Shown: positions 34,071 to 45,339 of the stretch, in pieces
Numbering within the stretch: the first letter of the stretch is position 1
Layout: every line of letters starts with the position of its first letter
Source: an uncultured Ferrovum sp.
Lineage (GTDB): Bacteria > Pseudomonadota > Gammaproteobacteria > Burkholderiales > Ferrovaceae
Direction: 5' to 3'
Assembly (NCBI GenBank): GCA_903905585.1
Contig: CAIVHB010000128.1
Span: forward strand, 17,157-81,156
DNA length: 64,000 bases
The notes under the pieces: generated by a model
Told to the model about the DNA's origin: nothing
Databases searched by the model: none
Seen by the model: the letters and a program-made list of their open reading frames with translations, nothing else
Program-made: the position numbers and the translations under genes

Positions 34071-35380
34071 AAACAACAGGCCGAATTGCTTTGTGGGGAT
34101 ATCAAGCACTAACAAGTGCTTTGCTGCCAGTATTTTTAGTCCGGCTTGCATGGCGCAGCCGTTGCCAACCTGCCTATCGACAAAATTGGTCTGAGCGCCT
34201 TGCTTTTTACCCCAGCGGTCGGAAAGCAAATAGGGATTGTATTTGGATTCATGCCGTATCGGTCGGTGAGACCAGGGCTTGCGTCCCTTTGATTTCCGCT
34301 CTGAAAGTACTTTGGCCGGATAAGCCCATACTGATGACACACACTACGCCAACCGGGCGTGAAACCGGAGAAAGTCTTTTTGGTGATAGCGTGAGCCGTT
34401 GCTATCTTCCCTATGATGTACCGGGAGCACTGGAACGTTTTCTCAATTATTTTCATCCTGATATTGGTTTGATGATGGAGACCGAAGTTTGGCCGGGTGT
34501 GGTAGCTGCGTGCAAAAACAAAAATCTGCCCCTTTGCCTTTTAAGCGGCCGCCTTTCGGCCCGCAGTGCAAAAGGCTACGCAAGATTTGGTCAGCTGGTT
34601 CGAGATGCCTTTGCAGGCTTGAGCTTGGTGTGTTCACAAACAGAAGCCGACGCGCAGCGCTTCCAACAGCTCGGATCAAAGCATGTTGTGGTGACGGGTA
34701 ATCTTAAGTTTGATGCGCCTGTAGAACCCGATGAGATTTCTCGCAGCCAAGCGTTGAGAGCATGGTTAGGAAACAAGCGCCCTATATTTCTAGCGGCAAG
34801 CACGCGCGAAGGCGAAGAGGCCTTGATTTTAGCAGCGTGGAAACAAGTAAAAGCCCAGGAATCCCAAGCCTTGCTCGTGATTGTTCCTCGACATCCTCAG
34901 CGTTTTAATGAAGTGGCACAGATGATTGGTGACACAAACCTAAAATTCGCCAGAAAAACCGAGATGTCCCAAACCATTATGGAGGGTAAAGAGACTCCTT
35001 TAGGCAAATCAGTGAAAGTGGTGTTGGGCGACACAATGGGGGAGATGGCGCTGTGGTATCAAGCGGCAGATCTTGCATACATTGGGGGTAGCCTATTGCC
35101 TTTAGGTGGTCAGAATTTGCTCGAAGCCTGCGCAAGAGCTTGTCCAGTAATCATTGGGCCACATACTTTTAATTTTACCCAAGCAACCGAAGAGGCCTTA
35201 GCTTCAGGCGCTGCTGTTAGAGTGGATTCACCAAGTATGTTGGTGGAGGTCGCTCAGGACTTACTGAACAATCCAAGCAAAAGAAACCAAATGGGTGCGG
35301 CAGGGCAGGCTTTTGTGAAGCGTCATCAAGGAGCGACTCAACGTACCTTAGATCATATAAAAGATTTTTTACAATATTAA
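34067..35380 (+). CDS. waaA: 3-deoxy-D-manno-octulosonic acid (Kdo) transferase
   Basis: A 437-residue membrane-associated GT30 enzyme that adds Kdo to lipid IVA. There is an N-terminal membrane helix (about residues 8-30), the IHAVSVGETRA segment, the LMMETEVWP motif with its key glutamate, and the GGQNLLEACARACPVIIGPH C-terminal block, here quoted in part. The start is the ATG within the end of waaC. msbA and other heptosyltransferases lie 8 kb downstream. Confidence 0.96.
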   Translation: MKTTGRIALWGYQALTSALLPVFLVRLAWRSRCQPAYRQNWSERLAFYPSGRKANRDCIWIHAVSVGETRACVPLISALKVLWPDKPILMTHTTPTGRETGESLFGDSVSRCYLPYDVPGALERFLNYFHPDIGLMMETEVWPGVVAACKNKNLPLCLLSGRLSARSAKGYARFGQLVRDAFAGLSLVCSQTEADAQRFQQLGSKHVVVTGNLKFDAPVEPDEISRSQALRAWLGNKRPIFLAASTREGEEALILAAWKQVKAQESQALLVIVPRHPQRFNEVAQMIGDTNLKFARKTEMSQTIMEGKETPLGKSVKVVLGDTMGEMALWYQAADLAYIGGSLLPLGGQNLLEACARACPVIIGPHTFNFTQATEEALASGAAVRVDSPSMLVEVAQDLLNNPSKRNQMGAAGQAFVKRHQGATQRTLDHIKDFLQY

Positions 35381-35391
35381 TGAGGACAGAC

Positions 35392-35928
35392 ATGAGTCAA
35401 AGAAAGGCTTGCTGTGTATGGTTTACGGGCCTATCTGGCGCAGGTAAAACTACACTAGCAAATGCGCTTAACGCCAAGCTCTTAGATGCAGGAACTCAGA
35501 CCTGCTTGCTCGACGGCGATGCACTAAGAAAGGGGTTAAATAGCGACTTGGGCTTTAGCGAGCAAGATCGCCGCGAAAATATAAGAAGAGTCGCCGAGGT
35601 CTCAAAGTTGATGGTTGAATCAGGAACGATCGTCATCGTTGCGCTGATCTCGCCTTTCGAACAAGAGCGTGAAACGGCTCGAACACGGATAGGTGCAAAG
35701 CGGTTCATTGAGGTATTCGTCGATACCCCTATAGAAATATGCGAAGAGCGAGATATTAAGGGCTTATATCGTCGTGCGCGGGCAGGTGAAATAGCAGAAA
35801 TGACCGGCATTTCAAGCCCCTATGAAATCCCCAAAACACCAGATTTCATTGCTGGCAGTAACAAAAGTATCGAAGATCTTGCAGTGCAACTTCTAACTTT
35901 AGTTTCTGATCGCCTAAGCGAGCTATAG
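35392..35928 (+). CDS. cysC: Adenylylsulfate (APS) kinase
   Basis: A 178-residue P-loop kinase making PAPS from APS. It has Walker A GLSGAGKTT, the DGDALRKGLNSDLGFS substrate loop and the RRENIRR arginine cluster, and the late TGISSPYE motif (usually TGIDDPYE). The start 35392 has GAGGA five bases upstream; an alternative ATG at 35380 overlaps the waaA stop. No cysD, cysN or sulfotransferase is adjacent, so why it lies with LPS genes is open. It is convergent with the PCMT-like gene and no terminator is obvious. Confidence 0.92.
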   Translation: MSQRKACCVWFTGLSGAGKTTLANALNAKLLDAGTQTCLLDGDALRKGLNSDLGFSEQDRRENIRRVAEVSKLMVESGTIVIVALISPFEQERETARTRIGAKRFIEVFVDTPIEICEERDIKGLYRRARAGEIAEMTGISSPYEIPKTPDFIAGSNKSIEDLAVQLLTLVSDRLSEL

Positions 35929-35982
35929 ATCTTTGTAAGAGAGAAATTCGAATTCTGAAAACTGGAATACAGTAAAAATCTA

Positions 35983-36633
35983 TTAGAAACTGAAACGTTC
36001 GGGCTGGGGCGCGTTCTGCAGCATAGGGATCACGGTCTCAAACAACACTAGAGATTGAAAGCCCTGCTCAAGCCTTGTCCACAAAGTGGCATGCATGACA
36101 GGTGCATCACCTACGACGGCAAGAAGTCTTCCCCCTACTTTCAGTCTTTGCAGTAAGGCGCTAGGTTCAGAGGGTACCGCACCGGAAATCAAGATGACAT
36201 CCCAAGGTGCGCCGTCGCTCCAGTCATTAGCAGCATCGCCAAGTTGAACTTTCACATTAGCCGCACCCTGCTTAGAAAGGCGCTCAGCAGCAGCTTTTGC
36301 GAGGGTGGCGTTAATTTCAACAGAAGTCACGTCTCCGGCAAGGCGGCCTAGTAACGCTGCCACATAGCCACTACCGGTTCCGATTTCAAGCGCATGATCC
36401 GTGTTGCGAATCACCAACTCCTGCAGCATGCGGGCTTCCATTTTAGGGGAGAGCATCATGGCGTTCTCGCCCAAAGGAATTTCTAAGTCAGCAAAGGCCA
36501 ATCCTCGCCAGGCTTCAGGTACAAAATCCTCACGACGAACCTCAAACAACAGATCCAAAATTTGCGAATCCAGCACATCCCATGGGCGGATTTGCTGTTC
36601 AACCATATTGAAACGGGCCTGTTCGATATTCAT
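35983..36633 (-). CDS. Protein-L-isoaspartate O-methyltransferase-like protein
   Basis: A 216-residue SAM methyltransferase of the PCMT family, with motif I ALEIGTGSGYVAALL and acidic VEIN after it. The usual PCMT substrate motif (QTISQP region) is replaced by AMMLSPKMEARML. This matches the divergent betaproteobacterial branch usually found near tolC, waaA and thiC, whose repair activity is unproven. The start at 36633 (MNIEQARFNMVEQQIRPW) fits that branch. I therefore withhold the pcm symbol. Confidence 0.85.
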   Translation of the reverse strand: MNIEQARFNMVEQQIRPWDVLDSQILDLLFEVRREDFVPEAWRGLAFADLEIPLGENAMMLSPKMEARMLQELVIRNTDHALEIGTGSGYVAALLGRLAGDVTSVEINATLAKAAAERLSKQGAANVKVQLGDAANDWSDGAPWDVILISGAVPSEPSALLQRLKVGGRLLAVVGDAPVMHATLWTRLEQGFQSLVLFETVIPMLQNAPQPERFSF

Positions 36634-36787
36634 ATTAGGTACCAAGCGTATAGGCAGAATTAAGGAATAATTTGATTATAACAGGAGGAATAGCTCGTCT
36701 AGGATGGCGATCAGATGACAGACTGATCTATCACATACCGGTCGGTCTATTTAGCTTGCCGGTTTGAATGCTTTCCAGTAGGGTTAG

Positions 36788-38815
<2,028 letters not shown>

Positions 38816-38884
38816 GCATGAGCGGTATTGGGCGATTTGCTTTGATTCGGATACACTCCCAGCACCGCTTATAGAGATGAAAGA

Positions 38885-39712
38885 ATGGATATTGTTTTAC
38901 TTCTGAAGGCTTTCGTACTGGGAATTGTTGAAGGTCTTACCGAGTTCTTGCCAGTCTCATCAACAGGTCATCTAATCATTGCAGGAAGCCTGCTGGATTT
39001 CAATGATGAGCGTGGTAAAGTATTTGAAGTAGCGATACAGTTTGCTGCCATTCTTGCGGTGTGTTGGCATTTCCGTGAGCGAATTGTTGCAACTATTGCA
39101 GGTTTGCGATCGCGCGAGCCTGTTTCTATTCGCTTGACTCGTAACCTGATCCTTTCGTTTATTCCAGCGGCAGTTCTAGGCTTATTGTTATCGTCTAGCA
39201 TCAAAGCGCATCTGTTCGCTCCGGTGCCTGTGGCTTTAGCTTTTATAGTGGGCGCTCTTGTGATTTTCTGGGCTGAAAAACGTAAGACGACTCCTCGTGT
39301 GATGAGCGTGGATGAACTGACTGCATTCGATGCTATTAAAATAGGCTTTTGCCAATCTCTGGCTCTTATCCCCGGCACCTCTCGATCAGGTGCAACGATC
39401 ATTGGGGCCATGCTCTTCGGCGTTTCACGTCAGGCTGCTACCGAGTTTTCCTTCTTCCTCGCCATCCCCACGCTTTTTGCAGCAACGCTGCATGAAGTGG
39501 TTAAGTACCATGCTTTGTTTCGATTTGAGGATATTGCTACCCTTGCCTTAGGTTCGCTGAGTTCTTTTATTTTTGCATTTATCACGGTGAAGGCTCTACT
39601 CCGATATGTGAGTCGCAATACTTTTATTCCGTTTGCTTGGTATCGCATCGTATTTGGAGTTTTTGTTCTTTACTCCTCCTGGTCTGGACTTGTGAACTGG
39701 GGTGCAAATTAA
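38885..39712 (+). CDS. uppP: Undecaprenyl-diphosphatase
   Basis: A 275-residue polytopic membrane phosphatase (BacA family) that recycles undecaprenyl pyrophosphate for peptidoglycan and O-antigen carriers. The two signature motifs, EGLTEFLPVSSTGHL near residue 16 and PGTSRSGAT near 160, are intact and several membrane helices are visible. It is five bases ahead of the epimerase and probably heads this glycan gene group. Confidence 0.97.
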   Translation: MDIVLLLKAFVLGIVEGLTEFLPVSSTGHLIIAGSLLDFNDERGKVFEVAIQFAAILAVCWHFRERIVATIAGLRSREPVSIRLTRNLILSFIPAAVLGLLLSSSIKAHLFAPVPVALAFIVGALVIFWAEKRKTTPRVMSVDELTAFDAIKIGFCQSLALIPGTSRSGATIIGAMLFGVSRQAATEFSFFLAIPTLFAATLHEVVKYHALFRFEDIATLALGSLSSFIFAFITVKALLRYVSRNTFIPFAWYRIVFGVFVLYSSWSGLVNWGAN

Positions 39713-39716
39713 ACAA

Positions 39717-40754
39717 ATGCGAATTCTAGTGACGGGTGCCGCCGGTTTTATTGGCATGCATACTGCCGAGCGTTTATTGGCCCGCAACGAAGAAGTAATT
39801 GGGATAGACAATCTTAATGACTACTACTCCCCCCTTCTGAAGCGCGACCGACTTGCGCGCCTAACGTTTCACAAGAATTTCAAATTTTACGAAGCAGATA
39901 TCGCCGATAAGAAATCTATAGAAGAAGTATTTGCTGGCGATCCCTTTGATGCAGTGATTCATCTTGCTGCTCAAGCTGGGGTTCGATATTCGCTTACAAA
40001 TCCGTCTGCATATATACACAGTAATTTAGAAGGCTTTGGTGTGATCCTGGAGGCCTGCCGACAACATCAAGCAAAACATTTTGTATTCGCTAGCACTTCA
40101 AGCGTGTATGGAACGAATGCTCAACTCCCCTTTAGCGAACATCACACAGCAGATCATCCAATCAGTCTCTATGCTGCAACTAAAAGGTCTAATGAATTGA
40201 TGGCGCATTCCTACGCTCATCTATTCCAATTACCTGCAACGGGTCTAAGGTTTTTTACTGTGTATGGTCCCTGGGGGCGTCCGGATATGGCTGCCTTTTT
40301 ATTTGCCAAAGCGATCATGGCGGGAGAGCCAATTCAAGTATTTAATCAAGGTAAGATGGCGCGCGATTTTACCTATGTGGACGATATTGTTGAAGCAGTC
40401 ATCCGTGTTGCAGACCAACCTGCGCAGCCTGATCCTTTATTTGATCGATCTCATCCTGATTCGGCCACAAGTGACGCCCCATGGCGCATCTACAATATAG
40501 GCAATCACCAACCTGTCGTTCTGGATAGTTTTATCACCGAGTTAGAGCGTTGCCTGGGCAAGACTGCCATACGTCACTTAATGCCAATGCAAGCAGGTGA
40601 TGTGGAATCAACTTTTGCAGATGTGAGCGATTTGGGTGTTGCTGTGGATTTTGCTCCGCGTACACCATTGGCCTCAGGGATAGAGCGCTTTGCAAAATGG
40701 TATTTAAATTACTATTCGAATCAGAGTTCAAGTGACTCTGACCAAAGGCATTAA
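39717..40754 (+). CDS. NAD-dependent sugar epimerase, UDP-glucuronate 4-epimerase-like
   Basis: A 345-residue extended short-chain dehydrogenase. The NAD-binding GAAGFIG loop is near residue 8, the catalytic triad includes YAATK, and the segment RFFTVYGPWGRPDMA is typical of UDP-glucuronate/UDP-galacturonate epimerases. The DNLNDYYSPLLKRDRL region also fits that subgroup. It should supply a nucleotide sugar for surface polysaccharide. I start it at the ATG at 39717, though a GTG at 39702 overlapping uppP is possible. Exact substrate unproven. Confidence 0.85.
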   Translation: MRILVTGAAGFIGMHTAERLLARNEEVIGIDNLNDYYSPLLKRDRLARLTFHKNFKFYEADIADKKSIEEVFAGDPFDAVIHLAAQAGVRYSLTNPSAYIHSNLEGFGVILEACRQHQAKHFVFASTSSVYGTNAQLPFSEHHTADHPISLYAATKRSNELMAHSYAHLFQLPATGLRFFTVYGPWGRPDMAAFLFAKAIMAGEPIQVFNQGKMARDFTYVDDIVEAVIRVADQPAQPDPLFDRSHPDSATSDAPWRIYNIGNHQPVVLDSFITELERCLGKTAIRHLMPMQAGDVESTFADVSDLGVAVDFAPRTPLASGIERFAKWYLNYYSNQSSSDSDQRH

Positions 40755-40756
40755 GA

Positions 40757-41518
40757 ATGAAACTCTCTGTCACGATTATTACTTTAAATGAAGTCTCCAG
40801 TATTGGAGCGGTGCTCGATAGTGTGGCGTTTGCTGATGAAATTATTGTGCTAGATGCGGGAAGCACAGACGGCACCGTAGCGCTCTGTCGCGAAAAAGGG
40901 GCGCGCGTAGAAATCACTTCAGACTGGCAAGGTTTTGGTTATCAAAAAAATCGTGCACTAAACCTTGCCAAGGGCGAGTGGGTATTATCTGTCGATGCTG
41001 ATGAAGTACTTTCGCCTCTTTTAGCAAAAGAAATTCAATCTATGATTCAAAAACAAGATAACTATGTTGCATGGATGATTCCGCGCGCTTCAAGTTATTG
41101 TGGTCATGTAATGCGGCATGGTGGATGGTGGCCTGACTATGTGTTGAGATTGGTCAAACGGGAAGGATCAAGGTTCAGCGATGACATGGTGCATGAGCGC
41201 TTGATTCCGCCACATGGACAAGTAGGGCGACTAGCGCACCCCTTTCAGCACAAGACCTATGAGAATCTAGAAGAAGTATTGCAGAAAGTAAATCGCTACT
41301 CCAGTGAGGGGGCTGCTCAGGCATTCAAAGCAGGCAAGCGCACTCACTTTCATGAAGCAGTTCTTCACGGATTGTGGGCCTTTATCCGAACTTATATTCT
41401 GCGTGTGGCTTTCTTGGATGGACCACATGGTCTGATGTTGGCGGTGTCGAACGCAGAAGCAACTTACTACCGGTATCTCAAGCTATGGTTACTTGGGCAG
41501 TCAGAGCAGAAAAAATAA
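40757..41518 (+). CDS. Glycosyltransferase family 2 (WaaE/KdtX-like)
   Basis: A 253-residue GT-A enzyme resembling LPS core glucosyltransferases of the WaaE group. It shows the start LSVTIITLNE, the nucleotide-binding VLDAGSTDGT, the metal-binding VDADE, and the WWPDYVLRLVKR region and C-terminal hydrophobic part typical of the group. Two bases after the epimerase and 10 before the heptosyltransferase. Acceptor unknown. Confidence 0.85.
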   Translation: MKLSVTIITLNEVSSIGAVLDSVAFADEIIVLDAGSTDGTVALCREKGARVEITSDWQGFGYQKNRALNLAKGEWVLSVDADEVLSPLLAKEIQSMIQKQDNYVAWMIPRASSYCGHVMRHGGWWPDYVLRLVKREGSRFSDDMVHERLIPPHGQVGRLAHPFQHKTYENLEEVLQKVNRYSSEGAAQAFKAGKRTHFHEAVLHGLWAFIRTYILRVAFLDGPHGLMLAVSNAEATYYRYLKLWLLGQSEQKK

Positions 41519-41528
41519 GACGAATACT

Positions 41529-42629
41529 GTGCGTTTTATTCCTAAAAAAATTCTCATCATTGCCTTAAGACAAATCGGCGATACCCTCATCACCACACCG
41601 CTGATAGAGGATGTTGCTCACGCATGGCCGGATGCAGAAATTCATTTCCTTGGGTTTAGCTCAAGCCTAGGAATTTTGGCAGGCAATCCATTTATTCACT
41701 CTTTTATTGGCTCGAGTGCGCGACCTAAACGCAATGAATATCTCACACTAATTAAGCGAATATTTAGACAATATGATTTGGCGATAGTGACTCAGCCGAA
41801 TGATCGTTCACATCTATTTGGTTTGATTTCTGCACCGGTTCGCTTTGGGGTAGTCCCCAATGATGCAAAGCAAGGTTGGTGGAAGCGTTTAACTTGTCGT
41901 CATACTGTGGAGGTCGACTACTTAAATCAGCACGTCATTACCGAAAAAAGAAAACTGGTTCCCGAAGCACTCAGGCGCTCGAAGCAAGCGGTGAGCGTAA
42001 CCCCGCCGAAAGCGATTCCTTTGCCGCAACTTCTTCATTCCTGGATTGCAAGTGAAGCTAAACAATACATTGTGATTCACGCTACTCCGCTGGGAAATTA
42101 CAAACGTATTGATGCAGCAACTTGGAATAAAGTGATCAGCGCTCTTTTGCAGAAAATGAGAGTCATACTGACTGGCAGCAATGCGCCCGGCGATCGGCAA
42201 CTTAATTCTGAGTTGCTTTCACATATTCCCGGAAATCTAAGAAGTGACATAATCGAAACTTCTGGCCAGTTAAACTTTGGGGAGCTCAGCACCTTACTGC
42301 GAGGCGCAGCATTGTATATTGGTGTGGATACATCTATCAGTCATTTAGCCGCAGCATGCAATACGCCCTGTATCGTTTTATTTGGCCCCACGCCCCCTAC
42401 TAATTTTGGGCCCTGGCCAAATGGGTACAGCGAGGATCAGCCTTATCGCCTAAAAGCGACGGAGCAAACAGTTGGGAATGTGACTATCTTGCAAGGCCCG
42501 GGTGAATGTGTTCCTTGTCGCAAGGCGGGTTGCGATGATTCTACGGTTGGAGTGAGTCAGTGTTTGCTGCAATTAAAAGCCGAAACTATTCTGCATCATG
42601 CTCAACTTAAGCTCGGTGCTTTTAGCTGA
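41529..42629 (+). CDS. ADP-heptose:LPS heptosyltransferase (GT9 family)
   Basis: A 366-residue GT9 protein. It starts KILIIALRQIGDTLITTPLI and has the conserved YIGVDTSISHLAAACNTPCIVLFGPT region, matching WaaQ/WaaF-type heptosyltransferases. A late cysteine group (CVPCRKAGC, then C) is seen in several heptosyltransferase III relatives. The start is uncertain: I use GTG 41529, while TTG at 41493 would overlap the previous gene. The 3' end overlaps the convergent glycosyltransferase by 8 bp. Confidence 0.82.
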   Translation: MRFIPKKILIIALRQIGDTLITTPLIEDVAHAWPDAEIHFLGFSSSLGILAGNPFIHSFIGSSARPKRNEYLTLIKRIFRQYDLAIVTQPNDRSHLFGLISAPVRFGVVPNDAKQGWWKRLTCRHTVEVDYLNQHVITEKRKLVPEALRRSKQAVSVTPPKAIPLPQLLHSWIASEAKQYIVIHATPLGNYKRIDAATWNKVISALLQKMRVILTGSNAPGDRQLNSELLSHIPGNLRSDIIETSGQLNFGELSTLLRGAALYIGVDTSISHLAAACNTPCIVLFGPTPPTNFGPWPNGYSEDQPYRLKATEQTVGNVTILQGPGECVPCRKAGCDDSTVGVSQCLLQLKAETILHHAQLKLGAFS

Positions 42630-43470
42630 AACGCCGCTTGATGCTGCATCTTAACTGGTCAAGGTAAAAGCCTAATGTTTTGCTAGGTTCTTCCAAGATG
42701 AGTTCCTGTGAGCTTCTAGCCTGACCTCTGCGAAGGTAATGACTGTCAAACATGGAATGGCTCATCCCCCATTTATTCAGGAAAGTTCTGCGGCCATTAT
42801 TGCGTTTCACTTTGCCTGTGCTCTTCGACATGAAGTGATAAATAAGGGAATCACCGGCACCGATAAAAATACGGCAGCCGATACTCCAAAGCTTCATGGA
42901 TAAATCATTATCGCTACTCATACCGGGACTAAATTCTGTACTGAACCCCCCAATGTCTATCCAGTCTTTTTTTCTCATCACGAAGGGTGGCCAGGTGGAG
43001 CCCAACCAATCCGCGCGCGTTAATGAAGGGGCCGCGGTGAGTAGTCCGGCCTCATCAAAATCTTCCGGATCTGATCCGAAATTTGCTACGACTACACAGG
43101 CATTACCTGTGGCGCGTGGTTCGATTAATGTTCCTGACAGCATGAATGAACGATCGCCCATCTCATCAAAACGAGCGGCGAGGCGCGCGTCCCAATCAGG
43201 GCAGCAATACATATCATCGTTGAGGTAAACCAAGTAGTTGGATTCAGCCAGTTCTGCGCAGCGATTCATCGCCAAGCACACGCCTATATTTTCTAATGAA
43301 TAGGTATAAGGAATTCCCTGCTCGCGCACCCAAGCTAGGGTCCCATCGGATCCATCATTCACGTGCACGATGACTTGGTGTTCAAATTTGGAATGTCTTT
43401 GAACACTGCTCAGGCAAAGTTTGAGCAAAGCAAGATTATTCCAAGAGGGAATGAGAATGCTAAAGCGCAT
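42622..43470 (-). CDS. Glycosyltransferase family 2
   Basis: A 282-residue GT-A enzyme that begins FSILIPSWNNLALLKLCLSS and has HVNDGSDGT and the metal-binding LNDD motif. The DWLGSTWPPFVMRKKDW region with a later GMSSDNDLSMK block belongs to rhamnosyl- or core-sugar-like GT2 proteins; the substrate cannot be told. It follows msbA on the minus strand by 13 bp and probably shares its mRNA. Confidence 0.85.
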   Translation of the reverse strand: MRFSILIPSWNNLALLKLCLSSVQRHSKFEHQVIVHVNDGSDGTLAWVREQGIPYTYSLENIGVCLAMNRCAELAESNYLVYLNDDMYCCPDWDARLAARFDEMGDRSFMLSGTLIEPRATGNACVVVANFGSDPEDFDEAGLLTAAPSLTRADWLGSTWPPFVMRKKDWIDIGGFSTEFSPGMSSDNDLSMKLWSIGCRIFIGAGDSLIYHFMSKSTGKVKRNNGRRTFLNKWGMSHSMFDSHYLRRGQARSSQELILEEPSKTLGFYLDQLRCSIKRRFS

Positions 43471-43483
43471 TATTCTTGATCAC

Positions 43484-45235
43484 TTATACCGAAAGGAAAG
43501 GTGAGTCAGACTGCTGCATTCTGACTAGGCGGGCATAAATCCCATCTTGTTCTAAGAGCTCACGGTGCGAGCCTATCTCAACGATTTCGCCTTCGGCGAG
43601 CACGATAATACGATTGGCTTTTTCTACTGTAGAAAGACGATGTGCAATCACTAAAGTTGTGCGATTTTTCATGAGTCCGTCTAGCGCATCTTGCACATAG
43701 CGTTCCGATTCGGTATCTAGCGCTGACGTGGCTTCATCTAAAACTAATACGGGCGCGTTCTTTAGAATGGCGCGAGCGATGGCAATACGCTGTCTTTGCC
43801 CGCCTGATAAACGCGCTCCATTTTCTCCTATCAAGGTGTCATAACCATTGGGGAGCGCTTCGATAAATCCAGCTGCATAGGCTGAATGTGCTGCAGACTC
43901 AATTTGCTTTCGAGATGCGTTACGAAGTGGGCCATAGGCAATATTATTGGCAACCGTATCGTTAAACAACAGCACCTCTTGGCTGACTAAAGCGATATTT
44001 TTACGCAGCGCTTCAAGTTTAAGATTTTCGAGAGGATGGTCATCTAGCAAGATTCTCCCTTGTGTAGGGTGCAGGAAGCGAGGGACCAAATTAGCAATGG
44101 TGGTTTTACCACTTCCCGAGCTGCCAACTAAAGCAACCGTCTCACCGGGTTGTATTGAGAAAGAAAGTTTTTTTAATGCAGGTTTAGTCGAGCGAGAGTA
44201 GGCAAACCCTACGCTATCAAAAACCAGCTTTCCATCTACCCGCCCCGGATCCAATAGCCCTTCATCGGTTTCGCTTGGAGAATCGATAAGATCAAACACG
44301 CTTTCTGAAGCAGCAAGTCCACGCTGCAAGGACTCACTGATATCGGATAAGCGTTTAAGAGGAGCTAACAACATGATCATCGCCGTAATAAAAGAGACAA
44401 AACCACCAACGGTATTCTCATCTCGAGCCGTTTGCTCGATTGCTAGCCAAACGATCACTGCAATGGCCAAGGAAGCAACTAACTGCACGAGCGGCACGTT
44501 CATGGCGGCGGCGGCGGAATGCTTCATATTCATTTGACGCAGGCGGTTACTCACCTGAGCAAAGCGCTGAGATTCAGAAGCTTGACCACCAAAAATCTTG
44601 ATGACCTTATTGCAGGCAATTGCCTCTCCAGTCACGCTAGTTAAATCGCCAGAAGCTTGCTGAGAAAGACGGCTGACATCCCGTAATTTGCGATTAAAAA
44701 TAGTCAGAATGATGCTGATGAAAGGTGCTGCGAGTAGAGTGATACTGGTAAGTTTCCAGTTCAACCAGAACAGCCACCCTAATAATCCAATAACAATAAA
44801 GGTGTCTGTGACTAGATTGGTCACAACTCCGGTAGCTGCATTCATCACCTGCCCGACATCATTAGTCAGGCGAGAAATGATATTTCCGCTGGGATGGTCA
44901 TCAAAAAAGGTACTAGGAAGGCTGATCATCCTTTCGAACATGCGATTGCGTAAATCCATGACCACCCGATTGCCCACCCAATTCATTGCATACTTTGAAA
45001 TAAAGTTGGTGACACCGCGAATGAGGAATAAGCCCACTAGCGCGATGGGGACAAAAACCTTCCAGCTTGGGTCTTTTTTTACGAAGCTCTGGTCTAACAT
45101 GGGCTTTAGCAATGCAGGAAGGGCAGGCTCAGTAGCCGCAGTAAGAATCATTCCTAGAAGAGCAATAGCGAATTGCCATTTGTAGGGAAGAACTTGGCGT
45201 AACAGCCGAGCGTATAAAATTCGGCTAGCGCTCAT
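43484..45235 (-). CDS. msbA: Lipid A/LPS flippase ATP-binding permease MsbA
   Basis: A 583-residue ABC half-transporter. Six membrane helices occupy about the first 310 residues; the ATPase domain has Walker A GSSGSGKTT, the signature LSGGQRQRIAIARAI and Walker B VLVLDEATSALD. It flips lipid A-core across the inner membrane as a homodimer. Length equals the E. coli enzyme within one residue. Placement with LPS glycosyltransferases supports MsbA over a drug exporter. Confidence 0.93.
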   Translation of the reverse strand: MSASRILYARLLRQVLPYKWQFAIALLGMILTAATEPALPALLKPMLDQSFVKKDPSWKVFVPIALVGLFLIRGVTNFISKYAMNWVGNRVVMDLRNRMFERMISLPSTFFDDHPSGNIISRLTNDVGQVMNAATGVVTNLVTDTFIVIGLLGWLFWLNWKLTSITLLAAPFISIILTIFNRKLRDVSRLSQQASGDLTSVTGEAIACNKVIKIFGGQASESQRFAQVSNRLRQMNMKHSAAAAMNVPLVQLVASLAIAVIVWLAIEQTARDENTVGGFVSFITAMIMLLAPLKRLSDISESLQRGLAASESVFDLIDSPSETDEGLLDPGRVDGKLVFDSVGFAYSRSTKPALKKLSFSIQPGETVALVGSSGSGKTTIANLVPRFLHPTQGRILLDDHPLENLKLEALRKNIALVSQEVLLFNDTVANNIAYGPLRNASRKQIESAAHSAYAAGFIEALPNGYDTLIGENGARLSGGQRQRIAIARAILKNAPVLVLDEATSALDTESERYVQDALDGLMKNRTTLVIAHRLSTVEKANRIIVLAEGEIVEIGSHRELLEQDGIYARLVRMQQSDSPFLSV

Positions 45236-45270
45236 TTCATTGGTGTAGGGTTAATCATATCCATGCGCAG

Positions 45271-45276
45271 ATTATA
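45271..45276 (-). promoter_or_regulatory. Possible -10 of msbA promoter
   Basis: TATAAT on the minus strand (45276-45271), about 36 bases before the msbA ATG. No clear -35 was found at the right distance. Confidence 0.35.
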
Positions 45277-45304
45277 CGGCCTAGTGCTAATTATCTTACG
45301 GGAA

Positions 45305-45333
45305 TTGACCGTAGCAACGCCCACCTCTATATT
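45305..45333 (+). promoter_or_regulatory. Sigma70-type promoter of the zapB-like gene
   Basis: TTGACC (45305-45310) and TATATT (45328-45333) are exactly 17 bp apart. The -10 ends six bases before the ATG at 45340, so the predicted transcript start falls on or next to that ATG. Confidence 0.65.
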
Positions 45334-45339
45334 CGCACC

